From contig NZ_MAYH01000045.1 in the NCBI RefSeq assembly GCF_001684975.1, positions 558,001-622,000 of the forward strand: DNA of 64,000 nt, written 5' to 3'. The notes below the pieces were generated by a model, which saw only the letters and a program-made list of their open reading frames with translations, did no database searches and had not been told where the DNA came from. The stretch's first letter is position 1; each line of letters opens with the position of its first letter. This stretch comes from Chryseobacterium artocarpi (lineage in GTDB: Bacteria; Bacteroidota; Bacteroidia; Flavobacteriales; Weeksellaceae). A program made the position numbers and the translations under genes. Positions 8,385 through 17,293 of this stretch are shown one piece after another.

Positions 8385-9659
8385 TTGAAGAAAATCTTTT
8401 TTACACTATTTTATATTCATTGTTTCAGTTTCTTTTCTGCTCAGATTTCAGACACTTTGAAAATTGACAGAAAGGAAGCTGAAACGATTTTTCTATCCAA
8501 AAATCTGGATCTTATTGCTCAGAAACTTGAAATCTCTCAGGCAGAAGCAAGAGCGGTACAGGCTAAATACTGGCCTAATCCTACCTTAAGTATCAGTGAA
8601 GTAAATCTTTGGAGAACTTATGATATTGAAGAACAACCTGCCCTTATTGGAAACTGGGGGAAGAATACTCAGATCTCTGCGGAAATAGAGCAGGTGATTC
8701 AAACGGCAGGAAAGCGAAGAAAAAATATTGAGCTCCAGAAAATAGAAGTAGAAGGTGAAAAATATGAATTGCAGGAAGTATTACGTGAACTTAAAAAGAC
8801 GCTGAGAAATACGATTACTGAAATTTTATATAATCAGGAACAGCAGAAAATTTATCAGGGACAAATTTCTTCTATCGAAAAACTAACAAAGTCTTACAAT
8901 AATCAATTAAACCTTGGGAATATCAGTAAAGCGGAATATATCCGTCTGAAGGCACAGGAAATTGAGTTTAAGAAAAAACTTGTTTCGCTAAAGCAGGAAA
9001 TTGAAGATCAGCAGGCAGAATTAAAATCTTTGTTGATGATTCCTTCTAATCATTACCTCGTAATTTCAGATGCTTTTACCATGCCGGAGAAGCAGCTTTC
9101 GGAAGTTGAATTGACACAATGGTTGGATAAAGCGAAAGAAAATCGTCCGGACATTCTGATCTCCAAGAATAAAGAAAAACACGCGGCAAAGAATCTTGAA
9201 ATTCAAAATGCAATGAAAACACCTGATGTAGCTGTTTCAATAGGATATGACCGTGGCGGAAATATTATGAAAGATTTTATTGGATTAGGTCTTTCCGTTG
9301 ATCTTCCCATTTTCGATAGAAATAAAGGAAATATTCAGGAAGCGAAACTTGAGATTGAGAAAAGTAAGAATGAAACCCGTAAAAGTATGCTGAAATCTGA
9401 GAATGAAATTGTTTCCGTCTTCAGGAATTATATCCGTACTCAGGAAGTTTCTGAAGAAATAGATGATACTTATGAATCCACACTGGATGGATTGCTGGTA
9501 AGCCATGAAAAGAATTTCAGATTAAGAAATATCAGCATGCTGGAATATATGGACTTTCTGGATACCTACATCGGAAATAAGATGATCATTCTGGATACTA
9601 AAAAAGAACTCAATCAATACTATGAAAACCTGCAATATGTTGTAGGACAAGACTTATAA
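8385..9659 (+). CDS. TolC-family outer-membrane efflux protein (CzcC-like)
   Basis: 424 residues from a TTG start; the signal peptide (KKIFFTLFYIHCFSFFSAQ) begins right there and no ATG is nearby. Two long helical outer-membrane-efflux repeats typical of TolC/CzcC (LSISEVNLW, a predicted coiled-coil near 120-200 rich in Lys/Gln/Glu, then a second repeat with IGYDRGGNI, GLGLSVDLPIFDRNKGNI and a final helix). It should form the outer-membrane channel of a tripartite pump. First gene of an operon with the periplasmic adaptor (62 nt downstream) and the RND pump. Confidence 0.9.
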   Translation: MKKIFFTLFYIHCFSFFSAQISDTLKIDRKEAETIFLSKNLDLIAQKLEISQAEARAVQAKYWPNPTLSISEVNLWRTYDIEEQPALIGNWGKNTQISAEIEQVIQTAGKRRKNIELQKIEVEGEKYELQEVLRELKKTLRNTITEILYNQEQQKIYQGQISSIEKLTKSYNNQLNLGNISKAEYIRLKAQEIEFKKKLVSLKQEIEDQQAELKSLLMIPSNHYLVISDAFTMPEKQLSEVELTQWLDKAKENRPDILISKNKEKHAAKNLEIQNAMKTPDVAVSIGYDRGGNIMKDFIGLGLSVDLPIFDRNKGNIQEAKLEIEKSKNETRKSMLKSENEIVSVFRNYIRTQEVSEEIDDTYESTLDGLLVSHEKNFRLRNISMLEYMDFLDTYIGNKMIILDTKKELNQYYENLQYVVGQDL

Positions 9660-9721
9660 GGCATCGTGGTTTTAAAATAAAATTCCTCATTCCCTTATCA
9701 AAAACATAAACATCTATAATA

Positions 9722-10831
9722 ATGAACACTACCAAATATATTGCAGTAATATACCTGTCTGCCCTGGTTACGCTTGCAGGCTGTAAAGATCAAAAGCAGA
9801 ATGCTGAAGCAGAGAAAAGCTATTGTATCAGTAAAGAACTTAAAAAAGATATTAAGCTTGCCAAAGCAGAAATGCTTCCCATCGAAGAAAGTATAACGCT
9901 TACCGGAGAGGTAGAAAGTAATTCTGATAAAACAGTACCGTTCGTAAGCCTTGTGGATGGAGTTGTTACAGATACTTATTTCTCTCTTGGAGATTATGTG
10001 AAAAAAGGGCAGGTGCTGGCAAGTGTAAAAAGTACAGCGGTGAATGAAATGCAGGACGATACCCAGACATTGCAGGCACAGCTTACAGTTGCGAAAAGAA
10101 AACTTGCGTCTGTAGAAGCCATGTATAAAGATGATATAGCCTCTCAAAAAGATCTTCAGGAAGCAAAAGCTGAAGTTACCATATTACAATCTAATATTTC
10201 CAAGACCCAGAAAAATATGCAGTTGTATTCCGCGGGAGGAAGTACACTTCAGATTAAAGCACCAGCAGACGGTTATGTTATCACTAAAAATATTTCTAAG
10301 GGAATGCCCGTAACGGCTGGCGGAGATCAGCTTTTTACTATTTCCAATTTGGATAAAGTCTGGGTGATGGCGAATGTATATGCTACCAACATGAGACATG
10401 TTTATGTAGATCAGCCGGTTGTTGTAAAGACTTTGGCTTATCCTGATGACAGCTTTTCAGGAAAGATCAATAATATTTCGCAGGTTTTTAATGAAAATGA
10501 AAGAGTATTAAAGGCGAAAATCATTATGGATAATAACGGAATGAAGCTAAGACCGGGAATGTCAGCCGATGTTGTTTTACCAGTTAACTCCCAGAATAAA
10601 AGTGCGCTGGCTATTCCAGCGAAGGCTTTAATCTTTGATAATAACCAAAGCTATGTAGTCGTGTATAAAAAAGATTGTGAATTGGAGATCAGACCAGTGA
10701 CGGAAATAGCTTCCAATAGCCAATACATCTATGTGGAGGGTAACTTAAACCAAGGTGAAAATGTCATTGCATCCAATGGATTACTGATCTACGAAAACCT
10801 GAAAACACAATTAAATAATTCCAAGAAGTAA
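9722..10831 (+). CDS. RND efflux periplasmic adaptor lipoprotein (CzcB-like)
   Basis: 369 residues. The lipoprotein signal ends with LVTLAGC (Cys21), so the adaptor is anchored in the inner membrane by lipid. Order of domains: barrel-sandwich/lipoyl half (SLVDGVVTDTYFSLGDYVKKGQVL), a helical hairpin (about 105-160), second lipoyl half (IKAPADGYVITKNISKGMPV), beta-barrel (VWVMANVYATNMRHV) and membrane-proximal domain (LRPGMSADVVLP, ALIFDNNQSYVVVYK). It links the inner-membrane pump to the TolC-like channel. Its stop overlaps the next ATG (TAATG). Confidence 0.92.
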   Translation: MNTTKYIAVIYLSALVTLAGCKDQKQNAEAEKSYCISKELKKDIKLAKAEMLPIEESITLTGEVESNSDKTVPFVSLVDGVVTDTYFSLGDYVKKGQVLASVKSTAVNEMQDDTQTLQAQLTVAKRKLASVEAMYKDDIASQKDLQEAKAEVTILQSNISKTQKNMQLYSAGGSTLQIKAPADGYVITKNISKGMPVTAGGDQLFTISNLDKVWVMANVYATNMRHVYVDQPVVVKTLAYPDDSFSGKINNISQVFNENERVLKAKIIMDNNGMKLRPGMSADVVLPVNSQNKSALAIPAKALIFDNNQSYVVVYKKDCELEIRPVTEIASNSQYIYVEGNLNQGENVIASNGLLIYENLKTQLNNSKK

Positions 10832-13800
10832 TGCGAAAATTTGTACAGAATATAGTTTCCTTTTCTTTAAAAAACTCATTGATCGTTCTTCTGGGGACTT
10901 TCCTTTTGTTGATTGGAGGAATCTATTCCTATATACATACACCCATTGAGGCATTCCCGGATGTTACCAATACAAGAGTAAGGGTAATTACCCAATGGCC
11001 CGGAAGAAGTGCAGAAGAAATAGAGAAATTTGTTACCCTTCCGATTTCCAAAGAAATGAATGCCATTCCCAATAAAACATCGGTGCGTTCCATTTCTTTA
11101 TTTGGATTGTCGGTGGTTACCGTGATTTTTGATGATCATGTCAATGACTTTTATGCACAGCAATATGCTTCCAATAAACTTGGGAATGTAGATTTGCCCA
11201 ACGGTGCGGAATACAGTATTGAACCTCCATCGGGAGCAACTGGAGAAATTTACAGATACATTATTAAAAGTAAACTTCCGATCAAAGAGGTTACGGCTAT
11301 TCAGGATTGGGTGGTTGAAAGAGAATTGCTTGCCGTTCCCGGAGTTGCTGATGTTGTGAGTTTTGGTGGTGAAGAAAAAACATATGAAATAAAAATTAAT
11401 CCTACAGAATTACACAATTATGACCTTTCCCCCCTGGATGTGTATGAAGCAGTTTCGAGGAGTAATATTAATGTAGGAGGAGATGTTGTTGCAAAAGGAG
11501 ATCAGGCTTATGTAGTGCGGGGGATTGGTCTTTTAGAGAAAAAAGAGGATATTGAAAACATTCAGATTGAAGTAAAAGGTTCTACGCCTATTTTGGTAAA
11601 ACATGTTGCTGAAGTGAAAATTTCTGCAAAACCAAGATTAGGACAGGTAGGTTATAATAAAGAAAACGATGTTGTAGAAGGAATTGTGATCATGCTTCGT
11701 GGTGAAAATCCAAGCGAGGTAATTGCAAGACTTAAAGACAGAATTGAAGAACTGAATGGAGGAGAACTACCCGGTGATGTTCAGATTGTTCCGATTATTG
11801 ATCGTACTGAGCTGGTGAATACAACTGTAAACACAGTTTCCAAAAACCTGATCGAAGGAGTTATTCTGGTTTCCATCATTGTATTTATATTCCTGTACAA
11901 TTGGAGAACTACTTTTATTGTGGCTTCAGTAATTCCGTTAGCATTCCTTTTTGCTATTATTATGCTGAAAATTCAGGGACTTCCGGCTAACCTTATTTCT
12001 ATGGGAGCGCTTGACTTCGGTTTGTTGCTGGAAGGTACGCTTGTCATTGTAGAACATGTATTTGTTGCCCTCGAACTTAAAGCCAAGAAAATAGGACTCA
12101 GAAGGTTTAATAAAATTTCCAAGCTGGGAATCATTAAGAAGAGTGCCGGAAGTGTAGCAAGCTATATTTTCTTTGCCTTATTGATTCTGATTGTTGCATT
12201 GTTACCAATCTTCTCATTCCAGAAAGTGGAAGGTAAAATGTTCTCACCATTGGCATTTACATTAGGATATGCTTTGCTGGGATCGTTGATTTTGAGTTTA
12301 ACATATGTTCCGGCAATGTGTAAGCTTTTATTGACTAAAAATATTGAGGAGAAAGAGAACTTTATTTCAAGATTCTTCAGAGTAAATATCTATAGGATTT
12401 ATGAATTTAGTATTCGTTATAAAAAAGGCTTTGTGATTGGTTTTCTTACTTTATTGGCAATTTGTGGATGGCGATTTTCAAACTATGGATCAGAATTCTT
12501 ACCTAAGCTTAATGAAGGGGCAATCTATGTACGTGCCACACTTCCGAATAGCGTAAACCTTGATGAATCCGTACGTCTTACCAAAGAAATGAAGGAGATT
12601 TTAATGAAATATGATGAAGTGAAATTCGTAATGACCCAAACCGGACGTCCCAATGATGGAACAGACCCTACGGGATTCTTTAATATTGAATTTAATATCC
12701 AGTTGAAACCTGAAAAAGAATGGAAGAAAAAGATCTCCAAAGAAGAACTTCTTGAGGAAATGAGAACTTCCCTTGAAAAATATCCGGGAATCAACTTTGG
12801 TTTCAGTCAGCCGATTCAGGATAATGTGGAAGAATATGTAGCAGGAGTAAAAGCTCCATTGGTAATTAAAATTTTCGGAAACGATTTATTTGAACTCGAA
12901 AATTATGCAAATCAGGTAGCGAACTCCATCAGAACTGTTCCGGGAATTTCAGATGTTAATGTCTTTAAAAATATCGGACTTCCCGAATTGAGAATACAGC
13001 TTCATGATTCAAAAATGGCAAAATACGGAGTTTCCACAGCAGATGCACAGGCAGTTATTGAAATGACGATTGGCGGACAGGCAGCGACCAAGTTTTACGA
13101 ACAGGAAAGAATGTTTGATGTCATGCTGAGATTTGAAAAAGATTATCGTGATACTCCTGAAAAAATGGGAAATATTCTGATCCCGACTCAGGATAATAAA
13201 AAAGTACCATTGAAGGAAATTGCAACCATTGATTATCATACCGGACCATCTTTTATTTACCGTGAAGGAAACAGCCGATACATTGGAGTAGGATTTAATA
13301 TTGAAGGGCGAGATCTGGGAAGTGCTATTAAAGAAGCAAAAGAAAAAGTAGATAAAGATGTGAAACTTCCAAAGAACCATAAAATGACGTGGGCAGGAGA
13401 GTTTGAAAGCAAAGAAAGAGCGGCAAAACAATTGACAATGGTAGTTCCAATATCTCTTGTGTTGATTCTAATGTTGTTGTATTTCAACTTCGGAAATGTA
13501 AAAGATACTTTGATCTCTTCCATTACACTGGCATTTGCATTCATCGGAGGATTCTTATCACTATGGTTTACGGGAACTATTTTCGGAATCTCTGCAGGAA
13601 TTGGTTTTATTATCCTTTTTGGGGTGGCTACCATTGACGGTATCGTCCTCATTGGAGTGATGAAAGAAAACCTTCAGAACAGAATGTCTCTTAAAGAAGC
13701 AATCTCTGAAGGAGTGAAAAGCAGAATACGTCCGGTGGTAATGATTGCCTTGATGGGTTCCATGGGACTTCTTCCGGCAGCAATGTCCAATGGAATGGGT

Positions 13801-13929
13801 TCTGAAATCCAAAAACCTTTAGCAATCATGATCGTAGGAGGATTGATTATCTGTATGCTGTTATCATTTACAGTATTACCGATTGTATTTTACTATGCTT
13901 ATCGAAAAAAGCATAAAGAAGCAATATAG
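10831..13929 (+). CDS. Heavy-metal efflux RND pump (CzcA/CusA family)
   Basis: 1032 residues, usual length for HME-RND pumps. Twelve predicted membrane helices and two large periplasmic loops; start motif SLKNSLIVLLGTFLLLIGGIY, PDVTNTRVRVITQWPG, and a C-terminal half with IGFIILFGVATIDGIVLIGVM. The TM4 segment reads GALDFGLLLEGTLVIVEH: Asp395 and Glu408 match the divalent-metal residues of CzcA (Asp402, Glu415), but the position of CzcA Asp408 is Glu401. This fits proton-driven export of a divalent cation such as Zn, Co or Cd better than the Cu/Ag (CusA) type, although the substitution leaves the substrate open. Overlaps the adaptor by one base. Confidence 0.93.
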   Translation: MRKFVQNIVSFSLKNSLIVLLGTFLLLIGGIYSYIHTPIEAFPDVTNTRVRVITQWPGRSAEEIEKFVTLPISKEMNAIPNKTSVRSISLFGLSVVTVIFDDHVNDFYAQQYASNKLGNVDLPNGAEYSIEPPSGATGEIYRYIIKSKLPIKEVTAIQDWVVERELLAVPGVADVVSFGGEEKTYEIKINPTELHNYDLSPLDVYEAVSRSNINVGGDVVAKGDQAYVVRGIGLLEKKEDIENIQIEVKGSTPILVKHVAEVKISAKPRLGQVGYNKENDVVEGIVIMLRGENPSEVIARLKDRIEELNGGELPGDVQIVPIIDRTELVNTTVNTVSKNLIEGVILVSIIVFIFLYNWRTTFIVASVIPLAFLFAIIMLKIQGLPANLISMGALDFGLLLEGTLVIVEHVFVALELKAKKIGLRRFNKISKLGIIKKSAGSVASYIFFALLILIVALLPIFSFQKVEGKMFSPLAFTLGYALLGSLILSLTYVPAMCKLLLTKNIEEKENFISRFFRVNIYRIYEFSIRYKKGFVIGFLTLLAICGWRFSNYGSEFLPKLNEGAIYVRATLPNSVNLDESVRLTKEMKEILMKYDEVKFVMTQTGRPNDGTDPTGFFNIEFNIQLKPEKEWKKKISKEELLEEMRTSLEKYPGINFGFSQPIQDNVEEYVAGVKAPLVIKIFGNDLFELENYANQVANSIRTVPGISDVNVFKNIGLPELRIQLHDSKMAKYGVSTADAQAVIEMTIGGQAATKFYEQERMFDVMLRFEKDYRDTPEKMGNILIPTQDNKKVPLKEIATIDYHTGPSFIYREGNSRYIGVGFNIEGRDLGSAIKEAKEKVDKDVKLPKNHKMTWAGEFESKERAAKQLTMVVPISLVLILMLLYFNFGNVKDTLISSITLAFAFIGGFLSLWFTGTIFGISAGIGFIILFGVATIDGIVLIGVMKENLQNRMSLKEAISEGVKSRIRPVVMIALMGSMGLLPAAMSNGMGSEIQKPLAIMIVGGLIICMLLSFTVLPIVFYYAYRKKHKEAI

Positions 13930-13953
13930 TTTCTTTTTATTTGTTCATTATTT

Positions 13954-13990
13954 GGTCGGGATCCGTGAGGAAGATCCCGACCTTTTGTTT
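13954..13990 (+). terminator. Terminator of the efflux operon
   Basis: Perfect 10-bp stem GGTCGGGATC (13954-13963) / GATCCCGACC (13973-13982), 9-nt loop, then TTTTGTTTTT. It lies between convergent genes and mainly serves the plus strand. Confidence 0.9.
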
Positions 13991-13995
13991 TTAGA

Positions 13996-14751
13996 TTAAA
14001 TAGTCTTTGTGGATTCCAGAATCTCAATATTTTTTACAACATCATTACTTTCACATTTCTTAAGTTCTTTGAGAAGGGGAGGAGTAAGGATTTTCGGATT
14101 TAAAATCTGTGTGGCTACTTTAGCAGCTGCATAATCTATAATATTGATAACGGATTCTCTCAGGAAATTAGGCGTGTTTGATGCAATGACCGCTGTAGCC
14201 CATGAAGTATCTCTTGCTTTTGAGATGGCAAAATCCAATACTGCATTATCTTTTCCGTTAGAAAGCTGATCTATAAGTTGTACAGGGTAGCATATCTTAT
14301 TCAAAGAATCCTGAACCTTCTGATTAATGGAAGCAATAACATTATTAATATTCTCAAAATCCTTTTTCAGCGGATTGATCTTTCGGTAGGGCATAATGGT
14401 TGCTGCTGAGATTCCAAGATCAAGATTGATGTGAGCATTCATCCCCAGGAAAATATGTTGTAATATCAGAAGGTCCTTATTTTTGGTGGCTTCAAAAGCA
14501 ATATACCATGAATAGGTACATTTCTTTCCTTTGCTGTAGTTTTCCCATGCTTCAAGATATCTTTGGGCAAAAGCAATATCCAGTAGAACCATTCTTGGAT
14601 TATCTTCAAATTTTTTCTGTTGAATTCCCTTTAAAACCTGAGCGGTCATGATTCTGTAAGTACAGGCAAAATATCCGGCTGTACTTTTGTTTTCCTTGCA
14701 CCAGATGATAATTTCATCAAGCTTTTTCAGGACTTCTTCAATAGTTTTCAT
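13996..14751 (-). CDS. DUF5995-like protein
   Basis: 251 residues, largely helical, no signal peptide or membrane helix. The segment FLGMNAHINLDLGISAA (about 101-117) is the hallmark of DUF5995 proteins, a family of unknown function whose conserved His and Asp suggest a hydrolase-like or metal-binding site. The first helix (MKTIEEVLKKLDEIIIWCKE) and a CTYRIMTAQVLKGI segment also fit. It lies downstream of a bacteriocin-like peptide gene on the same strand, but a terminator separates them. Family assignment is from memory of the motif. Confidence 0.65.
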   Translation of the reverse strand: MKTIEEVLKKLDEIIIWCKENKSTAGYFACTYRIMTAQVLKGIQQKKFEDNPRMVLLDIAFAQRYLEAWENYSKGKKCTYSWYIAFEATKNKDLLILQHIFLGMNAHINLDLGISAATIMPYRKINPLKKDFENINNVIASINQKVQDSLNKICYPVQLIDQLSNGKDNAVLDFAISKARDTSWATAVIASNTPNFLRESVINIIDYAAAKVATQILNPKILTPPLLKELKKCESNDVVKNIEILESTKTI

Positions 14752-14775
14752 GGTACATTTATTTATTTAAAGATA

Positions 14776-14801
14776 ATAAAAAAGTGAGCCTGATGGCTCA
14801 C
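14776..14801 (-). terminator. Terminator of the leftward bacteriocin-like peptide gene
   Basis: On the minus strand GTGAGCC-ATCA-GGCTCAC is followed by TTTTTTATT; 20 nt after the stop of the peptide gene. Confidence 0.88.
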
Positions 14802-14820
14802 GTTATATATTGTTTTCAGG

Positions 14821-15057
14821 TTATGGAACGATGATAATCGGATCCGGAAAAGGTTCAAGAATCAACGGTTTGCACATTGCAGCTGGTACACATTGGTTTC
14901 CCATGCATATAAAATTTGTCATTGTGGTAGAACCGTCAGGACATCTGATCATAGCTTCACCAGGGCATCCTCCAGGACATGGTGCGGGATATAAATATCC
15001 ACCAAATACTTCTTTTAGATCTGTTCTCGAAAGCGGAGATAAGTTCAATTTTTTCAT
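14821..15057 (-). CDS. Bacteriocin-like GG-leader peptide, Cys/Pro-rich
   Basis: 78 residues. Residues 1-20 (MKKLNLSPLSRTDLKEVFGG) form a Chryseobacterium-type double-glycine leader: Leu-x-Pro-Leu-Ser-Arg-x-x-Leu-Lys-x-x-x-Gly-Gly. The mature part after Gly20 has 58 residues with six cysteines in short clusters (CPGGCPG, IRCPDG, FICMGNQC, AMCKP) and ends in a Pro/Ile-rich tail. This is typical of the small GG-leader peptides that are abundant in this genus and annotated as bacteriocin-like. No peptidase-containing ABC transporter is adjacent. Divergent from a second such gene at 15320. Activity unproven. Confidence 0.75.
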   Translation of the reverse strand: MKKLNLSPLSRTDLKEVFGGYLYPAPCPGGCPGEAMIRCPDGSTTMTNFICMGNQCVPAAMCKPLILEPFPDPIIIVP

Positions 15058-15319
15058 GTGATTAATTTTTAATATTAGTTTGGTTTTGTAATAGTCTTAT
15101 AATGAATAAACTATATCATTTTTTGATCATGTTAAATTAATAAAAATAAATCATTAAATAAAGAAATACTTAAGTGTTATTTTGTTTTTTATTTAATATA
15201 ATTATTTGAAAGATAGTATTTTGATAATTATATTGTATATTTAATTCAGTTTAAAGAGAAATAAAATAAGAGGTGTCCGAAAATCTTAAAGAGTAGGAAT
15301 GACTATAATTAAAACAACT

Positions 15320-15493
15320 ATGAAAAACGTAAAAGCTTTAAACAGAAAAGAGTTAAAGTCTATCAATGGTGGTGAGTACACCAACTGTGAAGTTCCATTA
15401 GAATATGGAGTTTGCAAGCCAGGGTATACTTTCTGCAGCAATCCATATTGCTGTGTGCAGCCAAGAAGACCTTATATGTGTATTGATTATTAA
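15320..15493 (+). CDS. Bacteriocin-like GG-leader peptide, Cys-rich
   Basis: 57 residues from the ATG at 15320; an upstream ATG at 15299 adds seven residues that break the leader pattern. The leader MKNVKALNRKELKSINGG (1-18) matches the double-glycine consensus, and the core of 39 residues has six cysteines (TNCEV, GVCKPG, TFCSNPYCCVQ, MCIDY) plus many Tyr/Pro. Divergent from the 78-residue peptide gene across 262 nt of AT-rich DNA. Probably exported by a dedicated ABC transporter encoded elsewhere; function as toxin or signal is inferred only. Confidence 0.72.
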   Translation: MKNVKALNRKELKSINGGEYTNCEVPLEYGVCKPGYTFCSNPYCCVQPRRPYMCIDY

Positions 15494-15500
15494 AAAAGAA

Positions 15501-15528
15501 AAGAGGCTTTCATTATTGAAAGCCTCTT
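15501..15528. terminator. Bidirectional terminator between peptide gene and YciI-like gene
   Basis: Perfect 12-bp stem AAGAGGCTTTCA/TGAAAGCCTCTT with a TTAT loop between convergent genes. The minus strand has the better T-rich tail (TTCTTTTTT). Confidence 0.9.
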
Positions 15529-15547
15529 GTTATTATTGGATGAAGTA

Positions 15548-16015
15548 TTAAGGGTTCTCCTGTGTTACTTCATCATGATGTTTAAGATATAAAGGTAATG
15601 CCGCTGAACCATACCATGGGAAGATTTCATAACTGAAAACTCCAGCCTGAACAGCAGGATCTGTTTTTACCCATTGCTCAGCCTCTTCCTTGGATTTTGT
15701 ATTGAAAATAAACATTCCACGGTAGTTTTCCTTATTCTTTTCCAGAAAAGGTCCTGCCACTACTATTTTACCTTCGTCTGCAAGCTTTTGAATATTCCCC
15801 ATATGCCCTTTCATCAGTTCTCCCATCTTGGTTTTGTCTTCAATCTTTGCTGTGCCTGTAGTAAGCATCACAATCGTGTAAGCTTTCATGCCATATTTGT
15901 CGGCACCTAATGAGGTTGCCAACTCCTGATTAAATTTTGGTTTCTCCTTTTTCTGCTGCGCAAAAGAAATTCCTATAGCAAAAAAGAAAAGAGCAAGGGA
16001 TATTCTCAGTCTCAT
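15548..16015 (-). CDS. Secreted YciI-like (YCII-related) domain protein
   Basis: 155 residues. Signal peptide MRLRISLALFFFAIGISFAQ, then a dimeric alpha/beta-barrel-type YCII domain (YTIVMLTTGTA, GHMGNIQKLADEGKIVVAGP, RGMFIFNTKSKEEAEQWVK, DPAVQAGVFSYEIFPWYGS). The conserved His of the family is present in KGHMGNI and the Asp in KTDPAV. Cytoplasmic YciI relatives are small enzymes or accessory proteins; secreted versions are common in Bacteroidota, role unknown. It lies 4 nt downstream of pncB on the same strand. Confidence 0.82.
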   Translation of the reverse strand: MRLRISLALFFFAIGISFAQQKKEKPKFNQELATSLGADKYGMKAYTIVMLTTGTAKIEDKTKMGELMKGHMGNIQKLADEGKIVVAGPFLEKNKENYRGMFIFNTKSKEEAEQWVKTDPAVQAGVFSYEIFPWYGSAALPLYLKHHDEVTQENP

Positions 16016-16019
16016 ACTT

Positions 16020-17198
16020 TTAGTTTTTTATTCTTAAAAATTCTTTGGCAAGTTCTATCATTTTAGGATCACCAGTATATTTACCATGTTCATCAGAAAG
16101 TTTTACCGTAGGAATCCATTCTTTATTGGGAGCCTGTACACCGATAAGTTTCATCACGATGTTCATTGGTTTTAATCCTACATCGTTCGTAAGATTGGTT
16201 CCTATTCCGAAAGAAATACCTATTTTTCCTCTGCAGTAATTTGTAATTTCTTCTACTTTTTCAAGATTTAAAGCATCTGAGAAAATAATATACTTAAACA
16301 TTGGATTAATGCCGTTTTTCTGATAATGAGCAATTGTTTTATCTGCAAATTCTAAAGCATCACCACTGTCATGACGCACACCATCAAAAAGTTTTGCGAA
16401 TTTTTTATCAAACTGCTGGAAAAATACATCCGTCGTATATGTATCGGAAAGTGCCACTCCAAGATCTCCTCTGTATACATCTACCCAATGTTCAAGGGCT
16501 AATTCATTTGCCATTTTAAAACCATATTCCGCAGCATGGAACATAAACCATTCATGAGCATGCGTTCCGATTGGTTTTACACCATACTTCATCGCAAAAT
16601 GTACATTGGAGCTTCCGATGAAAGTAGACTCTTTTTTCTGAGTTAAAGCTTCCATAACAAGGTTTTGTACCTTATAAGAATGTCTTCTTCTGGTTCCAAA
16701 CTCTGCAAAAGTAACGCCTAATCTTGCCAGTGAATCTGCTTTTTCAATCGTTTTGCTCATCACTACTTCATTAGAATCTCTTTCCATGTGATTCATCTCG
16801 TAATGAAGCTCACTGATTAAAGCCAATAAAGGTACCTCCCAAAGAATAGTTCTGTACCAAAGTCCTTCAACGCTCACGGAAAGATCTCCGCCTTCCTGAT
16901 GAATTTTTACTTCAGACGGATCATAATGATAGCCTTCAAGGAAATCAAGATACGGAAGATCAATATAAGGACAGGTTCTTGCCATGAATTTCTTTTCATC
17001 CTTGGTAAGTTTCAGTTCAGCCATTTTGTTTACAGCTTCTCTTAGAGCTGCAGCAAAGCCTTCCGGAAAGTGATGTTTCCCTCTGTTGATAAATTCATAT
17101 TTTACAATAGAACCAGGAAATAGTTTTACCACTGCATTCTGCATGGTTATCTTATAGAAATCATTATCTAGGATGGAGTTCAGTCTTACGTCGTTCAT
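16020..17198 (-). CDS. pncB: Nicotinate phosphoribosyltransferase
   Basis: 392 residues, normal for bacterial PncB. Converts nicotinate, PRPP and ATP to nicotinate mononucleotide in the NAD salvage (Preiss-Handler) pathway. Seen motifs: start LNSILDNDFYKITMQNAV, FAEFGTRRRHSYKVQ with the phosphorylatable His, GTHAHEWFMFH, GVRHDSGDALEF and IGISFGIGTNLTND. A TATATTTG -7 element lies at 17225-17218, 19 nt upstream of the ATG. The YciI-like gene follows after 4 nt and is likely co-transcribed. Confidence 0.95.
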   Translation of the reverse strand: MNDVRLNSILDNDFYKITMQNAVVKLFPGSIVKYEFINRGKHHFPEGFAAALREAVNKMAELKLTKDEKKFMARTCPYIDLPYLDFLEGYHYDPSEVKIHQEGGDLSVSVEGLWYRTILWEVPLLALISELHYEMNHMERDSNEVVMSKTIEKADSLARLGVTFAEFGTRRRHSYKVQNLVMEALTQKKESTFIGSSNVHFAMKYGVKPIGTHAHEWFMFHAAEYGFKMANELALEHWVDVYRGDLGVALSDTYTTDVFFQQFDKKFAKLFDGVRHDSGDALEFADKTIAHYQKNGINPMFKYIIFSDALNLEKVEEITNYCRGKIGISFGIGTNLTNDVGLKPMNIVMKLIGVQAPNKEWIPTVKLSDEHGKYTGDPKMIELAKEFLRIKN

Positions 17199-17217
17199 AA
17201 TATGTGTAATTTTAACG

Positions 17218-17225
17218 CAAATATA
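17218..17225 (-). promoter_or_regulatory. -7 element of pncB
   Basis: TATATTTG on the minus strand (TAnnTTTG), 19 nt upstream of the pncB ATG; no clear -33. Confidence 0.45.
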
Positions 17226-17238
17226 AAAAATTAAAATA

Positions 17239-17265
17239 AAAATCGCCTAAATGTAAGGCGATTTT
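17239..17265 (-). terminator. Terminator of dps
   Basis: 10-bp stem AAAATCGCCT/AGGCGATTTT with a 7-nt loop, 28 nt past the dps stop. The minus-strand tail is TTTATTTTAATTTTT. Confidence 0.85.
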
Positions 17266-17293
17266 TTGAAATATTTTGATGATCTTCATTAGC

